Below, one piece after another: positions 55,115 through 64,000 of a DNA stretch of 64,000 nucleotides. The notes beneath the pieces were generated by a model that was not told the origin of the DNA, made no database searches, and saw nothing but the letters and a program-made list of their open reading frames with translations. Origin of the DNA: Novosphingobium pokkalii. GTDB taxonomy: Bacteria > Pseudomonadota > Alphaproteobacteria > Sphingomonadales > Sphingomonadaceae. Where the stretch lies: NCBI RefSeq assembly GCF_014652855.1, contig NZ_BMZP01000001.1, positions 269,140-333,139 on the forward strand. The letters run 5' to 3'. The position numbers and the translations under genes are program-made. Each line of letters begins with the position of its first letter. Position 1 is the first letter of the stretch.

Positions 55115-58100
55115 TCATGCCTCCCGACGGCAGAGGGCCTGCTGCGCCAGCAGCGCCTGCAATGCCAGCGGCGGGGTAGGCTTGGCCAGCAGGCAGATGC
55201 CCTCGGCAGGCAGGTCCGATGCCCAGTCTCCACCGGGGGTGGCCGTCACCAGGATCCGCAGCGGGCAGCGCCCGGCCAGATCGCGCAGCAGATCCAGCCC
55301 ATTTCCGTCGGGCAACTGGTAATCGGCCACGGCCGCATCCCAATGCCCGCCCGCCGGCACTTCCGCCAGGTTGGCACAGCGCGTCACCACCGCACCCCAG
55401 CGTTCGATCAGCGCACCGACCGCCAGCAGAATGTCGGGATCATCGTCCACGCAAAGCACGGCCAGCCCGGCGAGATCGGCCTGAATCGGCGTCGGCGCCA
55501 CGCGCACCGGCGCCGGGGCGCTGGCCGGCGCGATCACCGCAAACACGCTGCCCACGCCCTTGCGCGAGGCAACTTCCACCTTGTGGCCGAGCGCCGCCGC
55601 AATCCGCGCCACGATCGAGAGGCCCAGACCTGTTCCTTCCGCCAGCACCTGCCCTTCCGCCAGGCGGCCGAATTCGCGGAAGGCTTGGGGCAACTGATCA
55701 TCGGCAATGCCCACTCCGCTATCGCGCACTTCCAGGCGAACCGTGTCCCCGCGCCGCCGCGCCAGCATCACTACCCGCCCCTGCGGCGTGTAGCGCAGGG
55801 CATTGACCAGCAGGTTTTGCAGGATCGAGCGCAGCAGGTCGCGGTCGCTGTGCAGCCACAGGCGCGTGGGCATGACCACCAGTTGCAGCCCCCGCGCACG
55901 GGCCACCGGCTCGAATTCGGCGGCAAGCGCGCGCATGAGCGCTGCTGCGTCGACCGGTTGCGGCCGTGGCTGCAAGGCGCCCAGTTCCAGTTGCGACAGC
56001 GTCAACAGCGCCTGGAGCATGCGGTGCGCCCCTTCCACGGCCTGGTCCGCCTTGGCCAGCAGCGCGCGCTGCTCGGGCGAGGGAGTGGAGAGCAGCGCAT
56101 TGCCGATGAACAGCCGCGCCGCATGCATCGGCTGCACCAGATCGTGGCTGGCCGCCGCAACGAAGCGCCGCTGCGCACCGGTCGCCTGCTCGGCATCGCG
56201 GCGGGCCCGTTCCAGCGCGATATTGGCCTCAGTCAGAGCGCGGGTGCGTTCGTCGACCCGCTGCTCCAGCGCGGCGCGATCCTGTGTCAACACGGCTTCG
56301 GCCTGCTTGAGCTCGGTCACGTCGGCCAGGGTCAGCAGATAGTCCCCGCCGGCCAGCGGCGTACCCGACAGTGCCAGGATTCGCTGGCCCGTGGCACGGG
56401 TTTCCACCCTTACCGCCTCGTGTCCCTTGCGCGCGCCGTGCCAGCGTTTCCATGCGGGATCGTGGTGATCGATCCGTCCTTGCGCCAAGAGGTCGGCCAG
56501 CGGCCGGCCCACCGCCATGGCTTCGCCCGGCAGGCCAAGCAGGTCGAGGCTGCGCGCGTTCCACGCCACCAGCAGGCTTTCGCCATCCACCACGCAGACG
56601 CCCTGTGGCAGGCTGTCCAGCGTGGTCTGGAGCAGTTCCCGGCTGAACTGCACGGCGTGGCTCGCCTCGTCGAGAATGCGGCCGATCTCTTCCGCATCGC
56701 GCCCGCCAGCAGCCATGGCGATGGCCACCACGTTGCGCGCCGATGGCGCACCGATCACGCCCGCCAGCACGCGCTCGGCCACGCGGACCATGGCCGGCGA
56801 GACCGGTTGGCTGTCGTCGGGCGGGGGTTGACGGGCCTGGCGTGCAAACTCGGCAAGCGTGCGATCGGCTTCCTGCGCGCCCAGGAACTGCGCCAGCAGG
56901 CGGCGCAGATCGCCCACGTCCGCGCCGATTTCCGGCCGATCGGCCGAACCGGGCGCGGCGGGCTGCAAGACAAAGCTGTTGGCCTGGATCGCATCGATCA
57001 GGCGGGGCTGCGCCCGCCAGGAAAAGGCCACGAAGCAGGCGGTGTTGACCAGCAGGCTGAGCAGGATGGCGGCATTGGCCCAAGGGAGGGGCGCGACAGG
57101 CCACAGCGCACGCCCCAGACCAAGGCCATCCCCGCCCGCCAGCGCGGGCGCGGCGATGGCCACCAGCCAGACGGCAATGCCTGCCGAAACGCCGGCGATG
57201 GCACCGCGTGCGTGCCCGCGCCGCCAATAGATGCCACCGATCAGCGGCGGCACCAGTTGCGCCGAGGCGGTCAGCGCCGTGAGCCCCAGTTCCGTTGGCC
57301 CCTGAACGCCGCGAACCCCGCCATAATAGAGCCAGGCCAGCCCGGCCACGAGCACGATCGTGACGCGCCGCACCAGCACGATTGCGGCGCCGACGTTGTT
57401 GCCCGCCAGCCGGCCATGCAGCCAGCGCGCCCCGAGCGGGAGCACAATCTCGTTCGAGACCATGGCGGAAATCGCGGTCAGTTCCACCACGACCATCGCT
57501 CCACCGGCAGAAAGTCCGCCCAGCAGCGCCAGGACGGCAACCGCGGAATGGCCTCGCAGCAGGGGAATTGCCAGCATTTGGAGATAAGGGCTTTGTCCCG
57601 GCATGCCCAGGTTCGCGCGGATGCCCAGCGCGATCAGCAGTGTGGCAGCCACCCACAGCCCGAAATAGACCGGCACCACGCGGCTTGCTGCGGCGATGTC
57701 GTCTGGTGATTCCAACGTGACGAAGCCGAGGTGGAACTGGCGGGGCAGCGTGAACGCGGTGATCGTGCAGAGCAGGCTCAAGGTGGCAAACGTCGACCAG
57801 GCTGCACTGGGCATGGCCGGAATCAGCGCCGCAACGCCTCCAGCCAGGGCACCGGCCGCGCCGGCGCGATACAGCAGCAGACCGACCAAGGCGGCAACAG
57901 CAACGAGGCCCGCGAGCTTGATCACCGCTTCGACCGCGATCATGCTGACAAAGCCCCGGCTATGCTGCGTCAGGCTGGGGCGCCGGGCGCCGAATGCCAC
58001 GGCCAGCACCACCAGCAGAGCCAGCATGATCAGGGCGCTCGGCCCATCGTCGGGCGCTCCTGTCGCGCCGATCGCAAAGGCCCAGACATGCGCCAGCACG

Positions 58101-58510
58101 ACCAGTTGCAGCGAGATGTAGGGCAAGGCCGCCAGAGTCGCGACGAGTGTGGCGAGAATGCCCAGCGCCCGGCTCTTGCCAAACCGGGCCGCGAGGAAAT
58201 CGGCCAGCGAGCCAACGTTTTCCTGCTTGGCCAGCACGGCGATGCGACGCCAGACCGGGGCCAGCAAGGTGAGCGCCAGAATCGGGCCGATGGCATTGGC
58301 GATGAACAGCCAACTGCCTTCGCTCGCATCGCCCACCGCGCCGAAATAAGTCCAGGCCGAACAGAGCGTAGCCAGCGAAAGCCCGTAGCGCACGCCACGC
58401 CAGCGCGCCGCCGCCTCGCTTGCGCGGCGATCGGCGCGCCAGCCAATGATCACCAGCATCCCGACATAGAGCGGGATGACCAGCGCCAGTAGTGCGACCG
58501 CCTGCGTCAT
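55115..58510 (-). CDS. Sodium-solute-symporter/PAS/histidine-kinase/receiver hybrid (CrbS/MxtR-like)
   Basis: An 1131-aa hybrid. An N-terminal 13-helix SSS-family transporter-like domain (about 1-490; SEGSWLFIANAIGP, ENVGSLADFLAARFG, LGGLSAGGAMVVVELTAIS) is followed by a PAS region (about 625-740), a short coiled coil, a HisKA domain with His789 in AAASHDLVQPMHAARL, an HATPase domain (NLLVNALRYTP, DSGVGIADDQ, GTGLGLSIV), and a C-terminal receiver with Asp1063 in VADYQLPDGNG. CrbS/MxtR homologues pair with CrbR/ErdR. ATG 58510 is used; a GTG lies at 58525. Confidence 0.9.
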   Translation of the reverse strand: MTQAVALLALVIPLYVGMLVIIGWRADRRASEAAARWRGVRYGLSLATLCSAWTYFGAVGDASEGSWLFIANAIGPILALTLLAPVWRRIAVLAKQENVGSLADFLAARFGKSRALGILATLVATLAALPYISLQLVVLAHVWAFAIGATGAPDDGPSALIMLALLVVLAVAFGARRPSLTQHSRGFVSMIAVEAVIKLAGLVAVAALVGLLLYRAGAAGALAGGVAALIPAMPSAAWSTFATLSLLCTITAFTLPRQFHLGFVTLESPDDIAAASRVVPVYFGLWVAATLLIALGIRANLGMPGQSPYLQMLAIPLLRGHSAVAVLALLGGLSAGGAMVVVELTAISAMVSNEIVLPLGARWLHGRLAGNNVGAAIVLVRRVTIVLVAGLAWLYYGGVRGVQGPTELGLTALTASAQLVPPLIGGIYWRRGHARGAIAGVSAGIAVWLVAIAAPALAGGDGLGLGRALWPVAPLPWANAAILLSLLVNTACFVAFSWRAQPRLIDAIQANSFVLQPAAPGSADRPEIGADVGDLRRLLAQFLGAQEADRTLAEFARQARQPPPDDSQPVSPAMVRVAERVLAGVIGAPSARNVVAIAMAAGGRDAEEIGRILDEASHAVQFSRELLQTTLDSLPQGVCVVDGESLLVAWNARSLDLLGLPGEAMAVGRPLADLLAQGRIDHHDPAWKRWHGARKGHEAVRVETRATGQRILALSGTPLAGGDYLLTLADVTELKQAEAVLTQDRAALEQRVDERTRALTEANIALERARRDAEQATGAQRRFVAAASHDLVQPMHAARLFIGNALLSTPSPEQRALLAKADQAVEGAHRMLQALLTLSQLELGALQPRPQPVDAAALMRALAAEFEPVARARGLQLVVMPTRLWLHSDRDLLRSILQNLLVNALRYTPQGRVVMLARRRGDTVRLEVRDSGVGIADDQLPQAFREFGRLAEGQVLAEGTGLGLSIVARIAAALGHKVEVASRKGVGSVFAVIAPASAPAPVRVAPTPIQADLAGLAVLCVDDDPDILLAVGALIERWGAVVTRCANLAEVPAGGHWDAAVADYQLPDGNGLDLLRDLAGRCPLRILVTATPGGDWASDLPAEGICLLAKPTPPLALQALLAQQALCRREA

Positions 58511-58549
58511 TCCGCTGCCTGGCACTTGGCCTGGTGCCGCGCCGCGGGT

Positions 58550-59245
58550 TCAGCCGTCAGCCAGCGCTCCGCTGCAAACCGAGCAAAGTCCGCCCTTTTC
58601 CACCCGTTCATGGCCGTCGCCCACATGCTGGTTGCGCAGCGCCAGGATCTGCTCGCGCAGCGAAGCGAATGCAACACCGGCGAGATGGTAAGCTTCTTCC
58701 CGGCCGCGAATGAGGTCGTGCTGCAAGATGCCCAGCGAGACCATCAGCGTCATGTCCGCCATGGTATCGCGCGCCGCGACCATCGCATCGCCCGGCACCA
58801 GCACTTCGAGCACGCCGAGCAAGCGGGCGCGCACGCGATCGTGGCAGCCGCCGAAAATCCCGGCGACCTTGGGGTTTCGCGAGGCCTCCACCACGATGTC
58901 GGCAATCAGCACGCTGGGGCACTCGGGGTCGGGCTTGAAAAATTCCTCAAGCCATCGCCACAGCGCCGACTCGTCGCGGTCCGCCACGCTGCGCTCGATG
59001 TCGTCACTGTTCAGGACCTCATTGGTATCCTGCGCGGCAATGGCGGCAATTATCTCCTCCTTGGAGGCGAAATCGCGATAGAGCTGCCCCACCGCGATGC
59101 CGGACTCCTTGGCGATCTGAGCCACGCCCGTCGCATGAAAACCATTATCGATGAAAAGCTTGCGTGCGGCTTCTATGATCTTTTCACGCCGCTGTGCGGC
59201 CTTGCCGCCCGTCCCGGGGCAGGCTTGCACCATGTCGAATTCCAT
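58550..59245 (-). CDS. TetR-family repressor of the RND pump
   Basis: A 231-aa TetR regulator. The N-terminal helix-turn-helix (REKIIEAARKLFIDNGFHATGVAQIAKESGIAVGQLYRDFASKEEIIAAI) lies at residues 19-65; the rest is a ligand-binding core. A Cys-rich tail (GLCSVCSGALADG) ends the protein, which is unusual and might confer redox or metal sensing. It is divergent from the RND genes and shares a palindromic operator with them. Start ATG 59245 is preferred to the in-frame codon at 59296, which has no family similarity. Confidence 0.9.
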   Translation of the reverse strand: MEFDMVQACPGTGGKAAQRREKIIEAARKLFIDNGFHATGVAQIAKESGIAVGQLYRDFASKEEIIAAIAAQDTNEVLNSDDIERSVADRDESALWRWLEEFFKPDPECPSVLIADIVVEASRNPKVAGIFGGCHDRVRARLLGVLEVLVPGDAMVAARDTMADMTLMVSLGILQHDLIRGREEAYHLAGVAFASLREQILALRNQHVGDGHERVEKGGLCSVCSGALADG

Positions 59246-59307
59246 AGCCCGTCTCTCTACCCAACTTTTCCTTCTTGACCACCGGCCCCCCGACACAGTA
59301 GCGCATT

Positions 59308-59329
59308 TGTGAGTGATCGCTCACTCACA
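59308..59329. promoter_or_regulatory. Palindromic TetR operator of the RND pump
   Basis: TGTGAGTGA (59308-59316) and TCACTCACA (59321-59329) are exact inverted repeats over a four-base centre, in the 107-base spacer between divergent tetR and the adaptor gene. Nine-base arms make it the clearest operator in the window. Confidence 0.8.
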
Positions 59330-59352
59330 TACACTGATCAGCGAGATTTTGC

Positions 59353-60549
59353 ATGACATTTTTGCGGCACGTCACCCCGGCGCTGGCTCTTGCTCTTGCG
59401 GCTTGCGGATCGCAGCCTCCCGGCGCGGGTGGTCCTGGCGGTCCCGGCGGCAATGCGGCACCGGCCGTTTCGGTACTGGCCGTGCGGGAAGAGCCGCTGT
59501 CGATCACGGCCGAGTTCCCCGGCCGTACCGTTGCCTATGAGACGTCTGACGTCAGGCCGCAGGTCGATGGCTTGATCCAGGCCCGGTTGTTTACCGAGGG
59601 CGATTTCGTCCGTGCCGGGCAGCCGCTCTATCGCATCGACCCCTCGCCCTACCAGGCCCAGGTGATGAGCGCGCGCGCCGCCTTGGCCAAGGCCCAGGCC
59701 GCCATTGCTTCCAGCGAAGCGCAGGCCCGCCGCTACGGCGAACTGGTCAAGATCAATGCCATCTCGCGGCAGGATTACGACAACGCGGTGACCAGCGCCG
59801 GTCAGGCCCGCGCCGACGTGGCGGCGCAGCAGGCCGCGCTGCGCACCGCGCAGATCAACCTCGCGCGTACCACCATTCGCGCGCCGATCAGCGGAAGGAT
59901 CGGCCGCTCGCTGACCACCACCGGCGGGCTGGTATCCGCCGCACAGACCACCGCCTTGACCACGATCCAGCGCATCGACCCGGTCTATGTGGACATCCCG
60001 CAATCGAGCGCAGACCTGCTGAAATTGCGCCGTCAGATCAGCGATGGCCAGCTTACCAAGGATGGCAAGGCCAAGGTCAAGCTGATCCTGGAAGATGGCA
60101 GCACTTATGCCCTGGAAGGCGACCTGCTGTTCACCGACGTGACGGTGGACCAGGCGACCGGATCGCAAGTGCTGCGCGCGGTGTTCCCCAATCCGCGCAG
60201 TCTGTTGCTGCCGGGCATGTTCGTAAGGGCAAAGCTGGTGCAGGGAACGGTTCAAAACGCGATTGCCGTGCCACAGCAGGCGTTGACCCGCGATGAACAT
60301 GGCAACGCCGTCGTCATGGTAGTGGGCGCCCAGAACAAGGTGGAGCCGCGCCAGGTGCAGACCGGCGGCACGCAAGGCGACAAGTGGATCGTCACCAGCG
60401 GTTTGCGCAGTGGCGACAAGGTCATCGTTGAAGGCGGCATGATGTTGCAGCCGGGCATGCCGGTCAATCCGCAGCCGTGGAACCCCAATGCCGCGGCCGG
60501 CCAGGCGCCGGCGCAGGCCCAAGGGCAAGGCCAAGGGCAAGGAAAGTAA
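59353..60549 (+). CDS. RND periplasmic adaptor (membrane-fusion lipoprotein)
   Basis: A 398-aa adaptor linking the inner-membrane pump to the outer-membrane channel. The lipoprotein signal ends in LALAAC, with Cys18 as the anchor. A Gly/Pro-rich linker is followed by biotinyl-lipoyl halves (VRPQVDGLIQARLFTEGDFVRAGQPLYRIDP and ARTTIRAPISGRIGRSL), an alpha-hairpin (SARAALAKAQAAIASSEAQ...), and a beta-barrel. The C-terminus is a Gln/Gly repeat tail. It is followed by the permease after six bases. Confidence 0.94.
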   Translation: MTFLRHVTPALALALAACGSQPPGAGGPGGPGGNAAPAVSVLAVREEPLSITAEFPGRTVAYETSDVRPQVDGLIQARLFTEGDFVRAGQPLYRIDPSPYQAQVMSARAALAKAQAAIASSEAQARRYGELVKINAISRQDYDNAVTSAGQARADVAAQQAALRTAQINLARTTIRAPISGRIGRSLTTTGGLVSAAQTTALTTIQRIDPVYVDIPQSSADLLKLRRQISDGQLTKDGKAKVKLILEDGSTYALEGDLLFTDVTVDQATGSQVLRAVFPNPRSLLLPGMFVRAKLVQGTVQNAIAVPQQALTRDEHGNAVVMVVGAQNKVEPRQVQTGGTQGDKWIVTSGLRSGDKVIVEGGMMLQPGMPVNPQPWNPNAAAGQAPAQAQGQGQGQGK

Positions 60550-60555
60550 TCCTCG

Positions 60556-63500
60556 ATGGCACGCTTTTTCATCGACCGGCCCATCTTCGCATGGGTCATC
60601 GCGATCGTGCTCATGCTGGCGGGCGTCCTGGCGATCCGCTCGCTGCCGATCTCCCAGTTTCCGGCCATTGCCCCGCCGGCCGTCTCGATCACGGCCACCT
60701 ATCCGGGTGCGGACGCCGAAACGCTTGAAAAGACCACCACCCAGATCATCGAACAACAGATGAAGGGGCTGGATCACCTGCGTTATTTCTCGTCCTCTTC
60801 CTCTTCGGCGGGCACGGTGACGATCACCCTCACCTTCGAGCAGGGCACCAACCCCGACATTGCCCAGGTGCAGGTGCAGAACAAGTTGCAGGCGGCCACG
60901 CCGCTCCTGCCGCAGGAAGTGCAGCAGCAGGGCCTGCAAGTGGCCAAGGCCACGCAGAACTTCCTGATGTTCGTCGGCCTCTACTCTGAAAGCGGAAAGC
61001 GCTCCGGCGCGGACCTTGCCGATACCATCGTTTCCAAGTTGCAGGATCCGCTCTCGCGCGTTTCGGGCGTGGGCGACACGCAGATTTTCGGTTCGCAGTA
61101 CGCGATGCGAGTCTGGCTCGATCCGCTCAAGCTGAACCAGTATGCCCTGTCGGTTGCCGATGTCACGGCCGCTCTACAGGCACAGAACGCCCAGGTTTCC
61201 GCCGGGCAGATCGGTGCGTTGCCCGCGCCGAGCACGCAGATGCTCAACGCGACTGTGGCGGTGCAATCGCGCCTGGCGACTCCCGACGAGTTTGCCAAGA
61301 TCCGTCTCAAGACGGGCAGCGATGGCGCCGTGGTGCGCCTGGGCGACGTGGCGCGCGTGGAAATCGGGGCCGAAAACTATGGCTTTGATTCCAAGTGGAA
61401 CGGCAAGCCCGCCGCCGGTCTTGGCATCAAGCTGGCGCCTGGCGCCAACGCGCTGGACACGGTTGATGCGGTGAAGGCCCGTGTAACCGAGCTTTCCAAG
61501 CAGTTTCCGTCCGACATCAAAGTCATCTACCCCTACGATACCACACCCTTCGTGCGCCTTTCGGTGGAGCAGGTCGTCCACACCTTGGTCGAGGCGGTGG
61601 TGCTGGTTTTCCTTGTGATGTTCCTGTTCCTCCAGAACTGGCGCGCCACGCTGATTCCCACGATCGCCGTGCCTGTCGTGCTCTTGGGCACATTCGCGGT
61701 AATGGCGGCTGCGGGCTATTCGATCAACACGCTCACCCTGTTCGGGATGGTCCTGGCGATCGGCCTGTTGGTGGACGATGCCATCGTAGTGGTCGAAAAC
61801 GTCGAGCGCCTGATCGTGACCGAGCACCTCAGTCCCATCGACGCTGCCCGCAAATCGATGAACGAGATTTCCGGCGCGCTGGTCGGCATCGCCATGGTGC
61901 TGGCGGCGGTTTTCCTGCCGATGGCCTTCTTCGGCGGATCGACCGGGGTGATCTATCGCCAGTTTTCCATCACCATCGTCTCGGCCATGGCGCTTTCCGT
62001 GCTCGTCGCCCTGGTGCTGACGCCTGCACTTTGCGCCACTATTCTCAAGCCGCACCAGCCCCAGGACCAGGAAAGCAACGGCCCGCTGGCCCGCTTCTTC
62101 CGGTGGTTCAACGCCAAGTTCGATGCCGGCCAGCAGCGTTACGAGAAGGGCGTACGCTCCACCGTGCGCAACTGGAAGCGCTCGATGGTAATCTATGCCC
62201 TGATCGTGGGCGGGCTGGCGCTGCTGTTCGTTCGGCTGCCCGGCGGCTTCCTGCCGGACGAAGACCAGGGCGTGGTGATCGCGCTGGTTCAAGGTCCCGC
62301 CGGCTCCACCGCCGCGCGCACCGAAAAAGGGCTGACCGCAATCCGCGAGCATTTCCTCGGCCAGGAAAGCGGCAACGTTGCCGGTGTCTTCACGGTCAAT
62401 GGCTTCAGCTTTGCCGGCTCGGGACAGAACAGCGGCCTGGCGTTCATCCCACTCAAGCCATGGAGCGATCGCTCGGGCAGCGCCAACAGCGCCCAATCGA
62501 TCGCCGGGCGCGCCATGGGGGCCTTTGCCGCCTATCGCGACGGGCTGATCTTCGCGATTACGCCCCCCGCCGTGCAGGAACTGGGCAACGCCACCGGGTT
62601 CGACCTGCAACTGGTGGACCAGGCAGGCTTGGGACATGCCCGGTTGCTACAGATCCGCAACATGATGCTGGGCATGGCAATGCAGGACAAGAGCATGGTC
62701 GGGGTTCGGCCCAACTCGCTCGATGATGCGCCACAGCTCAAGGTGACGGTGGACCAGGACAAGGCCGGCGCGCTCGGTCTCGACATCGCGACCATCAACA
62801 GCACGATCGCCACCGCGTGGGGTGGCAGCTATGTCAACGACTTCGTCGATCGTGGCCGTGTGAAGCGGGTCTACGTCCAGGCGGACGCGGCCGATCGCAT
62901 GGCGCCCGAGGACCTGGAAAAGCTGTTCGTGCGATCGAGCAATGGCAGCATGACACCTTTCAGCGCCTTCTCCACGATCTCGTGGGAAAAGGGCCCGGTG
63001 CAGCTTACCCGCTACAATGGCCTGCCCGCCATGGAAATCCTGGGCGCACCGGCGCCAGGGGTGTCCACCGGCGCGGCCATGGCCGCGATGGAAGCGATCC
63101 ATGCCAAGCTGCCGCCCGGCACCGCGCTGGAATGGACGGGCCTCTCCTATGAAGAACGCCTGTCCGGGGGCCAGGCGCCAGCGCTCTACGGCCTGTCGTT
63201 GCTGATCGTGTTCCTGTGCCTTGCCGCGCTTTATGAAAGCTGGTCGGTGCCGTTGTCGGTGATCATGGTCGTTCCGCTGGGGGTAATCGGCGCGCTGCTG
63301 GCGGCGACGCTGACCCGCCTCAACAACGACATCTACCTCCAGGTGGGCCTGATCACCACGATCGGCGTCTCGGCCAAGAACGCGATCCTGATCGTCGAAT
63401 TCGCCGAGGAACGCATAAGGGATGGCATGGGCGTGTTTGAAGCGGCGGTGAGTGCCGCGCGCCTGCGCCTGCGCCCGATCCTGATGACCAGCCTGGCCTT

Positions 63501-63726
63501 CGTGTTCGGCGTGCTGCCTCTGGCCGTGGCCAGCGGCGCAGGTGCCGGCGGCCAGAACGCCATCGGCCGTGCCGTGGTGGGCGGGATGCTCTCGGCCACC
63601 GTGCTTGCCATCTTCCTGGTGCCGATGTTCTTCGTGGTGGTCTACAACCTCTTCGTGGCGCGCAAGCAGGCCGATCGCCCCCTTACCCAAGACGATGAGG
63701 GCGCCTCCGCGCCCCAGGGAGCTTGA
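60556..63726 (+). CDS. RND efflux permease (HAE1/AcrB family)
   Basis: A 1056-aa inner-membrane proton-antiport pump. N-terminal [23 protein letters not shown]; the TM4 proton-relay Asp pair in [15 protein letters not shown]; a TM10 lysine in [16 protein letters not shown]; and two large periplasmic loops ([31 protein letters not shown]). Length and motifs are canonical for the hydrophobic/amphiphilic efflux family. It is operonic with the adaptor and the outer-membrane factor. Confidence 0.96.
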   Translation: MARFFIDRPIFAWVIAIVLMLAGVLAIRSLPISQFPAIAPPAVSITATYPGADAETLEKTTTQIIEQQMKGLDHLRYFSSSSSSAGTVTITLTFEQGTNPDIAQVQVQNKLQAATPLLPQEVQQQGLQVAKATQNFLMFVGLYSESGKRSGADLADTIVSKLQDPLSRVSGVGDTQIFGSQYAMRVWLDPLKLNQYALSVADVTAALQAQNAQVSAGQIGALPAPSTQMLNATVAVQSRLATPDEFAKIRLKTGSDGAVVRLGDVARVEIGAENYGFDSKWNGKPAAGLGIKLAPGANALDTVDAVKARVTELSKQFPSDIKVIYPYDTTPFVRLSVEQVVHTLVEAVVLVFLVMFLFLQNWRATLIPTIAVPVVLLGTFAVMAAAGYSINTLTLFGMVLAIGLLVDDAIVVVENVERLIVTEHLSPIDAARKSMNEISGALVGIAMVLAAVFLPMAFFGGSTGVIYRQFSITIVSAMALSVLVALVLTPALCATILKPHQPQDQESNGPLARFFRWFNAKFDAGQQRYEKGVRSTVRNWKRSMVIYALIVGGLALLFVRLPGGFLPDEDQGVVIALVQGPAGSTAARTEKGLTAIREHFLGQESGNVAGVFTVNGFSFAGSGQNSGLAFIPLKPWSDRSGSANSAQSIAGRAMGAFAAYRDGLIFAITPPAVQELGNATGFDLQLVDQAGLGHARLLQIRNMMLGMAMQDKSMVGVRPNSLDDAPQLKVTVDQDKAGALGLDIATINSTIATAWGGSYVNDFVDRGRVKRVYVQADAADRMAPEDLEKLFVRSSNGSMTPFSAFSTISWEKGPVQLTRYNGLPAMEILGAPAPGVSTGAAMAAMEAIHAKLPPGTALEWTGLSYEERLSGGQAPALYGLSLLIVFLCLAALYESWSVPLSVIMVVPLGVIGALLAATLTRLNNDIYLQVGLITTIGVSAKNAILIVEFAEERIRDGMGVFEAAVSAARLRLRPILMTSLAFVFGVLPLAVASGAGAGGQNAIGRAVVGGMLSATVLAIFLVPMFFVVVYNLFVARKQADRPLTQDDEGASAPQGA

Positions 63727-63731
63727 GACTC

Positions 63732-64000
63732 GTGACCAAATCCCAAACCATGCTGGCGGCCGTGCTGCCCGCCCTGCTGCTGTCGGGGTGCAACATGGCG
63801 CCGCGCTATGCCCGGCCGGCTGCGGCCGTGCCCCCCGCCCTGCCCCAGGGCCAAGGCGTCTACCCGGCGGCGGATGCTGCCCAGACCCAGGATCTTGCCC
63901 GCATCGGCTGGCGCGAATTCTTCCGCGACGACCGCCTGCGGCAGGTGATCGAACTTGGGCTGGCCAACAACCAGGACCTGCGCCTGGCGGTGGCCAACGT
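63732..64000 (+). CDS. RND outer-membrane efflux lipoprotein (NodT-like), partial
   Basis: The first 89 codons of a TolC/OprM-type channel: lipobox LLLSGC, then NMAPRYARPAAAVPPALPQG and WREFFRDDRLRQVIELGLANNQDLRLA. The C-terminal barrel lies past the window. GTG 63732 is used, six bases after the permease stop; an ATG at 63750 is possible. It completes the tripartite pump. Confidence 0.9.
   Translation, partial: MTKSQTMLAAVLPALLLSGCNMAPRYARPAAAVPPALPQGQGVYPAADAAQTQDLARIGWREFFRDDRLRQVIELGLANNQDLRLAVAN

Noticed and set aside
55064..57709. 881-codon plus-strand open frame opposite the symporter kinase
   Set aside because: Antisense shadow with repetitive Arg/Gln/His composition; the kinase domains are clear on the minus strand.

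Overview
The window is dense, high-GC DNA (about two thirds G+C by eye) with short intergenic gaps. Large TonB-dependent receptors, flavin-dependent tryptophan-halogenase paralogues next to sugar genes, a HWE histidine kinase and a complete Kdp potassium pump together suggest a sphingomonad-type alphaproteobacterium (Novosphingobium/Sphingomonas-like). That placement is an inference. I see no rRNA, tRNA, insertion sequence, prophage or CRISPR array; this looks like ordinary chromosome.

Layout. (1) 1-7437, minus strand: a kdp operon running 98-aa membrane protein, 27-aa membrane peptide, kdpF, kdpA, kdpB, kdpC, kdpD, with kdpD cut by the window edge. A KdpE-like tandem repeat lies upstream. 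(2) 7614-12802: a DUF1826 gene, a bile-acid-type symporter with a divergent LysR gene, then a LysR gene divergent from pirin, OsmC and a small unknown gene. (3) 12931-16679: agmatine deiminase and N-carbamoylputrescine amidase (agmatine to putrescine), then an Lrp/AsnC regulator divergent from phhA-phhB (phenylalanine to tyrosine). (4) 16985-33892: a carbohydrate-utilisation locus with TonB receptor, tryptophan-halogenase-like protein, ROK sugar kinase, ROK repressor, GH3, sugar MFS, and a GH2-carboxylesterase-SGNH esterase operon with overlapping stop/start codons. A glycan with beta-linked sugars and ester groups, for example acetylated (gluco)mannan, would fit. (5) 33885-35706: a zinc metallopeptidase-like protein and two small unknown genes.

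(6) 35855-41873: a three-gene signalling operon (OmpR-type regulator, LysM-FecR periplasmic protein, CHASE2 histidine kinase) and a separate PAS-HWE kinase. (7) 41836-47792: a second TonB receptor with a second halogenase and a divergent FucP-like MFS; two perfect palindromes suited to a LacI repressor lie between the divergent genes. (8) 47687-54291, minus strand: a third TonB receptor, an AAHS-type aromatic-acid MFS, a tannase/feruloyl-esterase and a LacI regulator, likely for uptake and hydrolysis of aromatic esters. (9) 54454-58510: a LuxR-type regulator facing a sodium-solute-symporter/PAS/kinase/receiver hybrid of the CrbS/MxtR kind. (10) 58550-64000: TetR divergent from an RND efflux pump (adaptor, permease, start of the outer-membrane factor), with a strong palindromic operator.

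The main theme is outer-membrane receptor-driven nutrient acquisition with dedicated local repressors. The most unusual recurring feature is the pairing of a sugar-locus TonB receptor with an intact-looking halogenase, with a hairpin between the two genes in both cases.
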